DNA from: Polaromonas sp.
GTDB taxonomy: Bacteria; Pseudomonadota; Gammaproteobacteria; Burkholderiales; Burkholderiaceae_C
Direction: 5' to 3'
NCBI RefSeq assembly: GCF_029945925.1
Contig: NZ_JAQSDN010000003.1
Coordinates: 1-64,000 of the forward strand
DNA: 64,000 bases
The notes beneath the pieces were generated by a model. That model saw nothing but the letters and a program-made list of their open reading frames with translations, was not told where the DNA came from and did not search any database. This document shows positions 36,068 through 44,573 of the stretch, in pieces (positions within the stretch are counted from its first letter, which is position 1; each line of letters opens with the position of its first letter). Both the position numbers and the translations under genes were made by a program.

Positions 36068-36166
36068 CAAACGGGGGCCGCGGAACCGGCTTCGCCGGGC
36101 CGCAGGCGCCGCCCCCTATAGGGGGGAAGGCGCTACACGCAGTGAGCGTCCGACGGGGGTGCTTCA
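36068..36166 (+). repeat. Double-hairpin dispersed repeat (copy 3)
   Basis: ACGGGGGCCGCGGAACCGGC, TTCGCCGGGCCGCAGGCGCC, GCCCCCTATAGGGGGGAAGG, CGCTACACGCAGTGAGCGTC. It has the same layout as the copies at 13740 and 23124, with both hairpin loops changed but their stems preserved by compensating bases. It fills the gap between two leftward genes. Confidence 0.72.
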
Positions 36167-37684
36167 TGCTTCTTCGTGCATCAGGCTCAGGCCGATCGCT
36201 CCGCGGCGGCGCAGCCACGGGGAAGGGCGGAAACGCGGATCGCCGTACACGGTCTGCATGTTGAACAGCACTTCGAGGACGTTGGTGGGACCGTAACGGT
36301 CGCCCATGGCGAGCGGGCCCATGGGATAACCCAGCCCCAGCGTGACGGCGGTCTCCAGGTCTTTGGGGCTGCAGATGCCCTGCTGGCAGATGTCGCTGGC
36401 AATGTTGACGATGGCGGCCACCACACGTTGCGTGACAAAGCCGCCGCTGTCGCGAATCACGCTGACGGCCTTGCCGTCGCGCGCAAACAGCGCGTGCGCG
36501 GCGTCACGCATGTCGCTGCGCGTCGCGGGGTTGGTCGCCAGCACGCGGCGCTTGCAGGTTGCGTCGTCGATCAGCATGTCGATACCCACCGTGCGTGCGG
36601 GGTCGAGCCGCTCGACCACGGCCACGGTGGTGATGTCAAAACCCAGAGGCGCCACCAGCACCAGGGCATTCATCGAAGGCGATGCACCGGTCTCTATGCT
36701 GGCGCCGAGGTTCTTGAGCAGTTGCAGCAGCTCCGACCGGCGCGCCGCCCGGGGCGACACCCAGACCGGGGGCATTTCGGCCACCACGGGAACAGGCGGC
36801 TCCGCAGGGGTTTGCGGGGCGCCGTCGGTGTAGCGGTAAAACCCTTCGCCGGTTTTGCGGCCCAGCAGGCCACCGGCCAGGCGCTGCGCGGTGATCACGC
36901 TGGGGCGGTAGCGCGGCTCCTCGTAGTACTGGTGGTACACCGACTCCATCACCGGGTGCGAGACATCAAGCGCGGTCAGGTCCATCAGTTCAAACGGCCC
37001 GAGCTTGAAGCCGGCCTGGTCCTTGAGGATGCGGTCGATGGTGGCGAAATCGGCAATGCCTTCACTGACAATGCGCAGGGCCTCGGTGCCGTAGGCCCTT
37101 CCGGCGTGGTTGACGATGAAGCCCGGCGTGTCCTGGGCCTGCACCGGCGTGTGGCCCATCTGCCGCGCGAAGTTCGCCAGCGCGCTGCAGGTTGCAGCTT
37201 CTGTCTTGAGGCCGGCAATCACCTCGACCACTTTCATCAGCGGAACAGGGTTGAAAAAATGGTAGCCGGCAAAACGCCCCGGATGCTTCAGTCCGGCGGC
37301 AATGGCCGTGATGGACAGCGAGGAGGTGTTGCTTACCAGGATGGTTTGTCCGGAAACAACACTTTCCAGCGACAAAAACAGTGACTTCTTCACATCCAGA
37401 CGTTCTACAACCGCTTCGATGACGAGGTCGCAATCGGCCAGATCGTCAAGGGTGTCGGCACGCAGCAGGCGGGCTTTGTGGCCGGTGGCCAGCGCGCCGT
37501 CGAGGCGGCCCTTGTCCACCAGTTTGTCCCACTGCGCCGCCAGCGCGTCGCGCGCCTTGTCGGCTGCGCCCGACTGGGTGTCGAACAGCTTGACTGTGCT
37601 GCCCGCCTGAGCGGCGATTTGTGCGATGCCACGGCCCATGGCGCCCGTGCCAACCAGGCCAACAGTTTTAAAAAGAGGTTTCAT
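36164..37684 (-). CDS. 3-hydroxyacyl-CoA dehydrogenase (PaaH/PaaC type)
   Basis: 506 residues, long form with two C-terminal domains. The NAD fold begins VGLVGTGAMGRGIAQIAAQA. ILVSNTSSLSITAIAAGLKH and PGRFAGYHFFNPVPLMKVVE with the catalytic His follow; two helical 3HCDH domains include TPGFIVNHAGRAYGTEALRI and GGFVTQRVVAAIVNIASDI. It oxidises 3-hydroxyacyl-CoA (for example 3-hydroxyadipyl-CoA) with NAD. In an organism with the box pathway, whose product is 3,4-dehydroadipyl-CoA, it could act in the late steps. No other paa gene is seen here. Confidence 0.92.
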   Translation of the reverse strand: MKPLFKTVGLVGTGAMGRGIAQIAAQAGSTVKLFDTQSGAADKARDALAAQWDKLVDKGRLDGALATGHKARLLRADTLDDLADCDLVIEAVVERLDVKKSLFLSLESVVSGQTILVSNTSSLSITAIAAGLKHPGRFAGYHFFNPVPLMKVVEVIAGLKTEAATCSALANFARQMGHTPVQAQDTPGFIVNHAGRAYGTEALRIVSEGIADFATIDRILKDQAGFKLGPFELMDLTALDVSHPVMESVYHQYYEEPRYRPSVITAQRLAGGLLGRKTGEGFYRYTDGAPQTPAEPPVPVVAEMPPVWVSPRAARRSELLQLLKNLGASIETGASPSMNALVLVAPLGFDITTVAVVERLDPARTVGIDMLIDDATCKRRVLATNPATRSDMRDAAHALFARDGKAVSVIRDSGGFVTQRVVAAIVNIASDICQQGICSPKDLETAVTLGLGYPMGPLAMGDRYGPTNVLEVLFNMQTVYGDPRFRPSPWLRRRGAIGLSLMHEEA

Positions 37685-37941
37685 GGAAAAGTATTATCCA
37701 GCAGCCCGGACCGCGTTCGACATCCTGTTGGAGGGGTGTTGGCAGGGCCTGCGTCGTTTGCGCGGTCCCGGAGCGCGAGTTAGACTTGTGCGTCTGGTTT
37801 CTCCACGGTAGTGCGCAGAGGTGGGCTGCAGGGTCAGACGGGTCGGCCCAGGGCCTGCAGGGCACGGGGCCTTGTCTTTTTTCGTCCCAGTGCTCTCTGT
37901 CTGCACCTTCCGTATGTGCCGGACATGCCAGAATCAACCAA

Positions 37942-39720
37942 GTGAACACCTTTTTGCATCCACTCCAACACCGTGCCCTTCTGACAGGGGGGTTGTGGCT
38001 GTGTCTGTCGGCGGGTGCTTTGGCGGTGACACTGGGGCCCAGCACCCGCTCGGCCGTGTTGGGTCAGCCGCTGGATCTCTCCATGCAGCTGATGCTTGAC
38101 GCCGGCGATGACCCGCAGGCACTGTGTCTCGAAGCCGATGTTTTCTACGTGGACAAACAGCTGGACAAGGCCAGTGTCCGGATAACGCCGGAAAAGGCGA
38201 CCACCGCCCAGGACTGGTTGATCCGTATCCGCTCTGCGACACCCGTCGAAGGACCTGTGGTCACTGTGCATCTGCGTGCCGGGTGCGTACAAAAAACCAC
38301 CCGTCGTTATGTGGTGCTTGCGGCAACCAAACCGCGCGCGGTAGGAGCCAGTCTGCAAACCACGCTTGCGGCGGCAGATCTGCAGCCAATGTCTGCGGGC
38401 GCCCCCCCGGCGGCGTCAGCGGTGGCCGGCACGACTGAAGGCAACAAGGTCCAGACGCTGGAATCCGAGCTTCGCCAATTGCGCGCAGACATGATGCGCA
38501 ACCAGGCAGCGCTGGCCGAAAGCCGGCTCCAGCTCGAGCAGGCCGAGAACGCGCGATTCGGCAAGGTGGTTGTGTATGGCCTGGCCGCACTCTTTTCCAT
38601 CGCGGTCATGGGCCTGCTGTTCCTGTTGTACCTGCGCTCCACCGCCCAAGCGGCGGGCACCGTCTCTTCCTCCGAACACAGCACTTTCAGTCCTGAATCC
38701 GGCCTCTCGCCAGGCGTGACGCTGGCCGCTGCAAGCCGCTCCGCCGAGCTCGATGTCAATGAGTCGCTGTTCGACGGGCTCAGGCGCGCCTCCCGCTATC
38801 CGGCGGTCGAGTCCATCCCGTCGTTGCCGCCGCGCGACCGGCCCCGCTTCTCGGTCAGCGTGCCTTTCGTGCCGCGTACCGTCAAGGTTCCGGAACTGTT
38901 CGATCTTCAGCAACAGGTGGAATTTTTCAGCTCCATGGGGCAGCAAGCCAAGGCCATCGCGCTGCTTCGCAAGCATCTGGTCGACAACGTCAAAACCAGT
39001 GCGCTGGTTTATCTGGACCTGCTGGATCTGTACCACCAGACCGGCAACCTGCAGGATTACGAAGACTTGCGTGACGATGTCAACAAGGTGTTCAACACCC
39101 GGATCCTGCCTTTTGACGGTTACGTGGCGACGAGTGCGGGGGGGGCCGCCTATGCCGCCATTTTGTTGCGGATCCAGGCCGCCTGGCCGACGCGGCAGGT
39201 CTTCAGGATCATTGAAGAGGCCCTGTTTCGGGAGCCCGGGGACGGCGCTGAGGTGCTGGCCCTGGAAGGGTATCGCGAACTGCTGCTGCTGTATGCGGTG
39301 GGCCGCGAAATCATCGAACTTGAATCCGGCTCGGCAGGCAGCAGCGGTGACACCCATTGGCCCGATCTGGCGATGCAGCCGAGATCCTCGCCACGCCTGG
39401 GTCTGGACATTGACCTGACCCAGCTGTCAGGCGGCAGCGACAGCAAACCTGCGGGCAACCAGGCCACTGCCAGGATGTCGCCGGCGGGGCGTGATTTCCG
39501 AACGGAAAGTGCAGGGGCCGGCTCACCCTCCAGCCTTGCGGAACTGCTGCACACGGCACGGCGCAGGGACGGTCAGCGCACCGGTGCGCCCTCCATGGCC
39601 TCACCTTTGTCCATTGCGCCCAACTCCGTGAGGCCGACGGGGCTGGACTCGCTGGTGGACTTTGACGACTACGACACGGGCTACCGGCCCGACGACTTCG
39701 ACAAATCCAGCCGCTCCTGA
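37942..39720 (+). CDS. FimV-like membrane protein 1
   Basis: 592 residues from the GTG at 37942; the frame is open further upstream but comparison with the paralogue at 39890 places the start here, since both begin with an xxTFxLHPL-type sequence and a signal helix. The N-terminal domain (about 30-130) contains SAVLGQPLDLSMQLML, as in FimV proteins. A coiled-coil-like stretch (about 165-205), one membrane helix (YGLAALFSIAVMGLLFLLYL) and a C-terminal helical repeat with QQQVEFFSSMGQQAKAIALL follow. No LysM is seen. The role may be in cell-pole or pilus organisation, but this is inference. It contains a G8 run at 39138-39145. Confidence 0.75.
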   Translation: MNTFLHPLQHRALLTGGLWLCLSAGALAVTLGPSTRSAVLGQPLDLSMQLMLDAGDDPQALCLEADVFYVDKQLDKASVRITPEKATTAQDWLIRIRSATPVEGPVVTVHLRAGCVQKTTRRYVVLAATKPRAVGASLQTTLAAADLQPMSAGAPPAASAVAGTTEGNKVQTLESELRQLRADMMRNQAALAESRLQLEQAENARFGKVVVYGLAALFSIAVMGLLFLLYLRSTAQAAGTVSSSEHSTFSPESGLSPGVTLAAASRSAELDVNESLFDGLRRASRYPAVESIPSLPPRDRPRFSVSVPFVPRTVKVPELFDLQQQVEFFSSMGQQAKAIALLRKHLVDNVKTSALVYLDLLDLYHQTGNLQDYEDLRDDVNKVFNTRILPFDGYVATSAGGAAYAAILLRIQAAWPTRQVFRIIEEALFREPGDGAEVLALEGYRELLLLYAVGREIIELESGSAGSSGDTHWPDLAMQPRSSPRLGLDIDLTQLSGGSDSKPAGNQATARMSPAGRDFRTESAGAGSPSSLAELLHTARRRDGQRTGAPSMASPLSIAPNSVRPTGLDSLVDFDDYDTGYRPDDFDKSSRS

Positions 39721-39889
39721 AAAAGCGCTGCGACCAGCCAGCAAACCCGGACCTGCAGGGCAACCCGGCCTCCACAGTGCCGGGGTTTCCTCCGACCTGC
39801 GCACCCACTGCCTGTCAGCGTCCCACGTGGCGGCACTTACGCCTCGCGTTGTTTCAAAATGTAACCATGCATACTTTTTTCTTCACCCC

Positions 39890-41950
39890 TTGAACCTTTC
39901 CCGGTTCCTTCTGGCGGTGATGCTTGGCAGCTGGGCGGGGACCGGGATGGCCGTTTCGCTGGGTCGCAGCCAGGGACCAGCCCTCGTGGGGCGCGCCCTG
40001 GATATTTCCATCCAGGCCGTGCTCGACGGTTCCGAGAGTTCCGCCACCGCATGCCTGGGCGCCGACGTTTTTTATGCAGACAACCGGGTGGAAAATTCCC
40101 GGGTCCGTGTTTCCCTGGAGAAGACCGGCGCCGGCCAGGAGGCCTTGATCCGCGTCCGGGCCTCCTCCGTGGTGGACGAGCCGGTGGTGACCGTGCTTGT
40201 ACGTGCTGGTTGCGGGTCGCCAATCGAAAAACGTTATGTGCTGCTGGCCGACCTGGCGCCCCCGCAGGCAAGCGCCGCTCCTGCTAACCCGCCAGCGCCG
40301 TCCCGCGAGCGTGTGGCGGCACTCCCCACTCCGGTTGACGCCCCGCCAGTGCTTTCTGATGTGAAGCAAAGGCCGGTGACGGGCCGTCTCCAGCCGCAAG
40401 GGGCGCGCAGTGCGCAGGCAGGACCTGCTCAGGCCAGGACAGCGGTCCGTGCGCCCGTCAAACCCGTTGCGCGGCTCACACTCGAGCCGCTGGATCTCTC
40501 GCTGGAATTTCCCCCGCAACTGAAGGTTTCCCGGGACCTTCTGAGCTTGCCGGCGGCCAGCGCCGAGCAGCGCGCCATGGCGGCAGCCATGTGGAAGGCA
40601 CTGACTGCGGAACCGGGCGATGTGCTCCGGGATGTCGGCAAGATGAATGCGATGGAGTCGGACCTGCGGCGCCTGAGCGCCGAGACCAGAATCAACCGGG
40701 ATGCGCTGGCCGCGCTCCAGGGCCAACTGCAACAGCAGCACAACGCGCGCGTCTGGCTCTATGCAGGCATTGCAGGACTGATTCTGGCCCTGCTCACCGC
40801 GGCCTATATATGGCGGCGCCGGCGAGCCGGGTTCGGGGCGGATGACGCTGGCGGCCCCTGGTGGCGCAGGAAAAACCCCGGTGAGTTGAACTGGTTTGCG
40901 CAGGACACCGGTGCCTATGCCAATGATCACGCGGACAGCTTCCCGGCAGACAGCGACCTGCTGTACCTGGCCTCACAGGACAGGGAGGAGGGCGCGCAAC
41001 GCAAGGGCGGCACACCTTTGCCAGTGCCGAGGGCCCCGGCCGCTCCCCCACCTCCCGTGTCGCGCCGCGACCGGGTGGATTTCGCGCTGAGCATGCCCCA
41101 CACGCCGCGTGCAGTCAAAGCCGAAGAACTTTTCGATGTCCAGCACCAGGTTGAATTTTTCATCTCCATCGGAAAGCACGAACAGGCCGTGGCGGTGTTG
41201 CGCAGCCATATTTCCGAAGAGGTTCAAACCAGCGCGCTGGTCTATCTGGATCTGTTCAGCCTTTACCACCAGCTCAAGCGGCGCGGGGATTTCGAGGGCT
41301 TGCGCGCTGAATTCAACCGGCTGTTCAACGCCGACCTGCCTGCGTTCGAGTCGTACTCGGGCACCGGTCCGGGTTTGGAGGCCTACCAGGCGGCGCTGTC
41401 CCGCATCGTCTCGCTGTGGCCGACCCCCAAGGTCCTGGAGGTGATCGAAGAGTCGGTTTTCCGCAAGCCGGGGGCTAGCGCGGAAGCGTTTGGGCTGGAG
41501 GCCTATCGCGAGCTGCTTTTTCTCTACGGTATCGCCAAGGAGATCGTGCAGTCCCAGTCTGCTGAGGGTGAAAGCCTGCTGGATTTTGACCTGCCTTCCT
41601 TGCCGGCCGCGGCCGCGGCCCCGGCCCCCCCCAGCCGCGCCCACCACGGCGGGGCGGGGGAGCAGGGCGGGCGCACGGCGATCCACCCCCATTCTGCGGC
41701 GTGCGGCGGCGAGCGCGAAGTGGATTTCCCCTACTTGCATGCCGAGGCCGTCCTGGACATTGATCTGGGCACGCTGGAGAAGGACGGGCCGATCCCGACG
41801 GCAGGACTGCCCGCCGGCCTTGCCCCCGCGCTGAAAACGCCTGTGCCCGCAGCCCTGACAGACGGATTTGGCGACTTCAACCTGATCGACTTCGAGGTGT
41901 CGGGGTCTTCGCCTTCACCTGCCGCGGCGGTCAGGCCGGCAAAAAGTTAG
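39890..41950 (+). CDS. FimV-like membrane protein 2 (paralogue), start uncertain
   Basis: About 686 residues from an in-frame TTG at 39890. It shares the layout of the preceding gene: an N-terminal FimV-like domain with ALVGRALDISIQAVL and VLVRAGCGSPIEKRYVLLAD, a coiled-coil-like part, one membrane helix (about YAGIAGLILALLTAAYI) followed by Arg-rich cytosolic residues, and the C-terminal QHQVEFFISIGKHEQAVAVL repeat domain. An ATG at 39867 followed by CATAC and six T is one base out of frame; one more T would give a start like that of the paralogue. So either a slipped start, a base error, or a real TTG start is possible. Confidence 0.72.
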   Translation: MNLSRFLLAVMLGSWAGTGMAVSLGRSQGPALVGRALDISIQAVLDGSESSATACLGADVFYADNRVENSRVRVSLEKTGAGQEALIRVRASSVVDEPVVTVLVRAGCGSPIEKRYVLLADLAPPQASAAPANPPAPSRERVAALPTPVDAPPVLSDVKQRPVTGRLQPQGARSAQAGPAQARTAVRAPVKPVARLTLEPLDLSLEFPPQLKVSRDLLSLPAASAEQRAMAAAMWKALTAEPGDVLRDVGKMNAMESDLRRLSAETRINRDALAALQGQLQQQHNARVWLYAGIAGLILALLTAAYIWRRRRAGFGADDAGGPWWRRKNPGELNWFAQDTGAYANDHADSFPADSDLLYLASQDREEGAQRKGGTPLPVPRAPAAPPPPVSRRDRVDFALSMPHTPRAVKAEELFDVQHQVEFFISIGKHEQAVAVLRSHISEEVQTSALVYLDLFSLYHQLKRRGDFEGLRAEFNRLFNADLPAFESYSGTGPGLEAYQAALSRIVSLWPTPKVLEVIEESVFRKPGASAEAFGLEAYRELLFLYGIAKEIVQSQSAEGESLLDFDLPSLPAAAAAPAPPSRAHHGGAGEQGGRTAIHPHSAACGGEREVDFPYLHAEAVLDIDLGTLEKDGPIPTAGLPAGLAPALKTPVPAALTDGFGDFNLIDFEVSGSSPSPAAAVRPAKS

Positions 41951-41989
41951 GGCTTTGTTGCAGGCTTGCGGGTTTGCTGGCAGGCCGCA

Positions 41990-42997
41990 TCAGCGACGTA
42001 CCTGCAGCGCTCCGGGGTTCACGATATTGGTGGGAGTGCCCTTGATGAAGTTGACCACGTTGTCAAACGCAGAGCTGAAATACATTTCGTAGCTTTCCTG
42101 CTCCACATAACCAATATGCGGCGTGCAGATGCAGTTCTCCAGGCGCAGCAGGGCATGCCCCTGCAAAATGGGCTCTGACTCGAACACATCGACGGCTGCC
42201 AGTCCGGGGCGCCCGCGGTTCAGGCCGGCAATCAGTGCTTCGGGTTCGATCAGTTCGGCGCGTGAGGTGTTGACCAGCACGGACGAGGTTTTCATCTGCG
42301 CCAGGTCTTCCAGGGTCACCGCCCCGCGTGTGTCGTCCTGCAGCCGAAGGTGCAGGCTGAGCACATCGCTGTCCCGGAAAAACTCGCTCTTGGAAAGGGC
42401 CACTTCATAACCGTCGGCCTGGGCACGTGCGCGCGAGGCCTGGCTACCCCACACCAGGACGCGCATGCCAAAAGCGCGGCCATAACCGGCAACGATCTGG
42501 CCGATCTTGCCGTAGCTCCAGATGCCCAGGGTCTTGCCCTTGAGCACCGAACCGATGCCGAAATTGGGCGGCATCGAGGCGTTTTTCAGGCCTGCCTGCT
42601 GCCAGGCGCCGTGCTTGAGGTGCGAGACATAGTGCGGAATCCGGCGCATGGCGGCCATGATCAGGGCCCAGGTGAGTTCTGCCGGTGCCGTTGGTGATCC
42701 CACGCCCTCGGCGACGACAATGCCACGCTCGGTACAGGCGCCGACATCGACATGGCTTCCGACGCGGCCGGTCTGCGCAATCATCTTGAGCTTGGGCAGT
42801 TTTTCAATCAGCTGGCGCGGCAAATGCGTCCGCTCACGGATCAACACGATTACATCGGCATCCTTGAGCCGTACCGAGAGCTGGCCCATGCCTTTGACGG
42901 TGTTGGTGTAGACCTTGGCCTGGTAAGCGTCCAGTTTCGCGGCGCAGGCGAGTTTGCGCACCGCATCCTGGTAGTCGTCAAGAATCACAATATTCAT
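41990..42997 (-). CDS. D-2-hydroxyacid dehydrogenase family protein
   Basis: 335 residues from the ATG at 42997 (MNIVILDDYQDAV). The NAD-binding loop reads GIWSYGKIGQIV, in which the first Gly of the usual GxGxxG is Ser. The catalytic residues are in place: Arg in LVNTSRAELIEPEALI, Glu in DVFESEPIL and His in CTPHIGYVEQES. It belongs to the SerA/LdhA/hydroxypyruvate reductase superfamily; the substrate is undetermined. It is convergent with the FimV-like pair. Confidence 0.88.
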   Translation of the reverse strand: MNIVILDDYQDAVRKLACAAKLDAYQAKVYTNTVKGMGQLSVRLKDADVIVLIRERTHLPRQLIEKLPKLKMIAQTGRVGSHVDVGACTERGIVVAEGVGSPTAPAELTWALIMAAMRRIPHYVSHLKHGAWQQAGLKNASMPPNFGIGSVLKGKTLGIWSYGKIGQIVAGYGRAFGMRVLVWGSQASRARAQADGYEVALSKSEFFRDSDVLSLHLRLQDDTRGAVTLEDLAQMKTSSVLVNTSRAELIEPEALIAGLNRGRPGLAAVDVFESEPILQGHALLRLENCICTPHIGYVEQESYEMYFSSAFDNVVNFIKGTPTNIVNPGALQVRR

Positions 42998-43142
42998 GCC
43001 GATATTGTGCCTGCAAGTTTTTCCCCTGTGAGGCGGCGCGGGCACAAGGACGGCAAGCCATCCCGAAAAGGAAAGCAGATGTCTTTCGCAGTTGCGGGCC
43101 GCCGCGCGGCAGCAAGTGCCGCAACGGTTTTAGCCTCCCTGT

Positions 43143-43166
43143 GACAGGACGACAGGACGACAGGAC
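43143..43166. repeat. Three tandem copies of GACAGGAC
   Basis: Three exact 8-base units lie in the gap between the dehydrogenase and the small gene at 43198, followed by the short hairpin GGGGTCAGGACCCC at about 43169-43182. No coding role is apparent. Confidence 0.8.
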
Positions 43167-43197
43167 CAGGGGTCAGGACCCCAACCCGCAAGGTTTT

Positions 43198-43431
43198 TCA
43201 GGCGGCCTGGACAGCCGCCTCTCTTTGGGCCATGCGGTCGAGCTCGGCGCAGACATCGGCCATTCGGCCCGAAATGACCATGCGGCCGGCGCAGGAAGGG
43301 CTGACGCCGGCCTCAAATTCGCGGACGATTTTCAGCCGGCGCGGCGACGTGGCCTTGGCCACTGTTTGACAAGGCTTGTGGCCTGCCGTCGCTGCGTGGC
43401 GGGCGCCCGCAGTCGTGTTTTTGAGGGTCAC
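43198..43431 (-). CDS. Small protein downstream of lexA
   Basis: 77 residues from a GTG at 43431 with GGAGG 8 bases upstream; the longer open frame upstream is low-complexity and unlikely. The N-terminal half is Ala/Thr/Lys-rich and the C-terminal half, ending in a helical segment (EFEAGVSPSCAGRMVISGRM, then ADVCAELDRMAQREA), looks like a compact conserved domain with two Cys. It lies 324 bases downstream of lexA in the same direction, so it may belong to the SOS regulon. I believe similar small genes occur next to lexA in related bacteria, but this needs a search. Confidence 0.68.
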   Translation of the reverse strand: MTLKNTTAGARHAATAGHKPCQTVAKATSPRRLKIVREFEAGVSPSCAGRMVISGRMADVCAELDRMAQREAAVQAA

Positions 43432-43754
43432 TGGCAGTTCCTCCGTCGCCTGGCGCCGTGATGCCGCGACAAATGCAGGCAATGGGGTTGCTGGCGATAC
43501 TGGCCGCAGCAAGGATGCAAGCGCCTGCAGTGGCGAGAGCAGCAAGGACAAAAGGGGTGAGAGAGCGGGTGAACGTGAAAAAACGGCGATTCCCATGAGA
43601 ACTCCAGAAGTAGAGGTAAACACAGGCAGGATTGAAAACTGAACAACCGCCGCACCAGGGTGTTGGTCCACGCGACCAAACGCCCGCCACCTGTTGCGCG
43701 GAAAAAAGGGAGGCAGTGCACGCATGCGCACTGCCCGAACCATGGCTACATCAG

Positions 43755-44447
43755 CTACATCAGCATGGTGTTGCGTATCAGGCCCACAGCCAGCCCCTCG
43801 ATCTCGAAGGCATCGCCGGGCTCGACCACAATGGTTTTGAAGTCGGGGTTTTCGGGCAGCAACTCGATCAGGTTCTTGTTGCGGCGAAAACGCTTGACGG
43901 TGACGTCATCGCCCAGACGCGCCACCACGATCTGCCCGTTTTTGGCTTCCTTCGTCTGTTGCACGGCCAGCAGGTCACCGTCCATGATGCCGGCATCGCG
44001 CATGCTCATGCCACGCACCTTGAGCAGGTAGTCGGGCTGGCGCTGGAACAGGCTGCTCTCGAAATAATAGGTGTGGTCCACATGCTCCTGCGCGAGAATG
44101 GGGCTGCCAGCAGCAACCCGCCCCACCAGAGGCAGGGCGAGTTGGGCCAGGCTTTGCAACGGCAGGGAAAACTGTTTGATGCGTGACTCGTTGATGGAGC
44201 GCAGGGTGTCGCTGCGCAGGCGGATGCCGCGCGAGGTGCCGCTGACCAGTTCGATCACGCCTTTGCGGGCGAGGGCCTGCAGGTGTTCCTCGGCGGCGTT
44301 GGCGGATTTGAACCCGAGTTCGTTGGCAATTTCGGCGCGCGTGGGCGGGGCGCCGGTGCGGGCAATGGCGCTTTGAATCAGTTCAAGTATCTGCTGCTGG
44401 CGTGCAGTCAGTTTGGGCATGTCGGAAAAATCGTTGAAGCTGCTCAT
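43755..44447 (-). CDS. lexA: LexA repressor
   Basis: 230 residues from the ATG at 44447, which has AAGGAG upstream. The winged HTH starts [20 protein letters not shown] and includes [20 protein letters not shown]. The self-cleavage site Ala-Gly is in [12 protein letters not shown], the catalytic Ser in [14 protein letters not shown] and the Lys in VTVKRF. It represses SOS genes and is inactivated by RecA-stimulated self-cleavage. Two LexA-type boxes lie upstream, so it controls itself. Its start region is divergent from asparaginase. Confidence 0.97.
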   Translation of the reverse strand: MSSFNDFSDMPKLTARQQQILELIQSAIARTGAPPTRAEIANELGFKSANAAEEHLQALARKGVIELVSGTSRGIRLRSDTLRSINESRIKQFSLPLQSLAQLALPLVGRVAAGSPILAQEHVDHTYYFESSLFQRQPDYLLKVRGMSMRDAGIMDGDLLAVQQTKEAKNGQIVVARLGDDVTVKRFRRNKNLIELLPENPDFKTIVVEPGDAFEIEGLAVGLIRNTMLM

Positions 44448-44509
44448 CACGGGGCTCCTTGTCAAACAGGTGATTCCATCGTCCAGAATGGATGAAGAAC
44501 CTTGGCGAG

Positions 44510-44544
44510 CTGTTTTAATATCCAGTAGCTGTATTTTCATCCAG
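44510..44544. promoter_or_regulatory. Two tandem SOS boxes (CTG-N10-CAG)
   Basis: CTGTTTTAATATCCAG at 44510-44525 and CTGTATTTTCATCCAG at 44529-44544 both fit CTG-N10-CAG and are 3 bases apart. They lie 63-97 bases upstream of the lexA ATG and just before the divergent asparaginase start, so LexA could autoregulate and perhaps also affect the other gene. Confidence 0.88.
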
Positions 44545-44573
44545 TTTTTTAAAGAATGCAAGTCTCAACGCTT

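Noticed and set aside
37786..37941. N-terminal extension of the first FimV-like protein
   Set aside because: The paralogue and the position of the signal helix place the start at the GTG 37942.
41620..41730. Local frameshift in the second FimV-like gene near the C8 run
   Set aside because: The residues there look atypical, but without a homologue alignment the alternative frame is no better, and the frame continues into a well-matched C-terminus.
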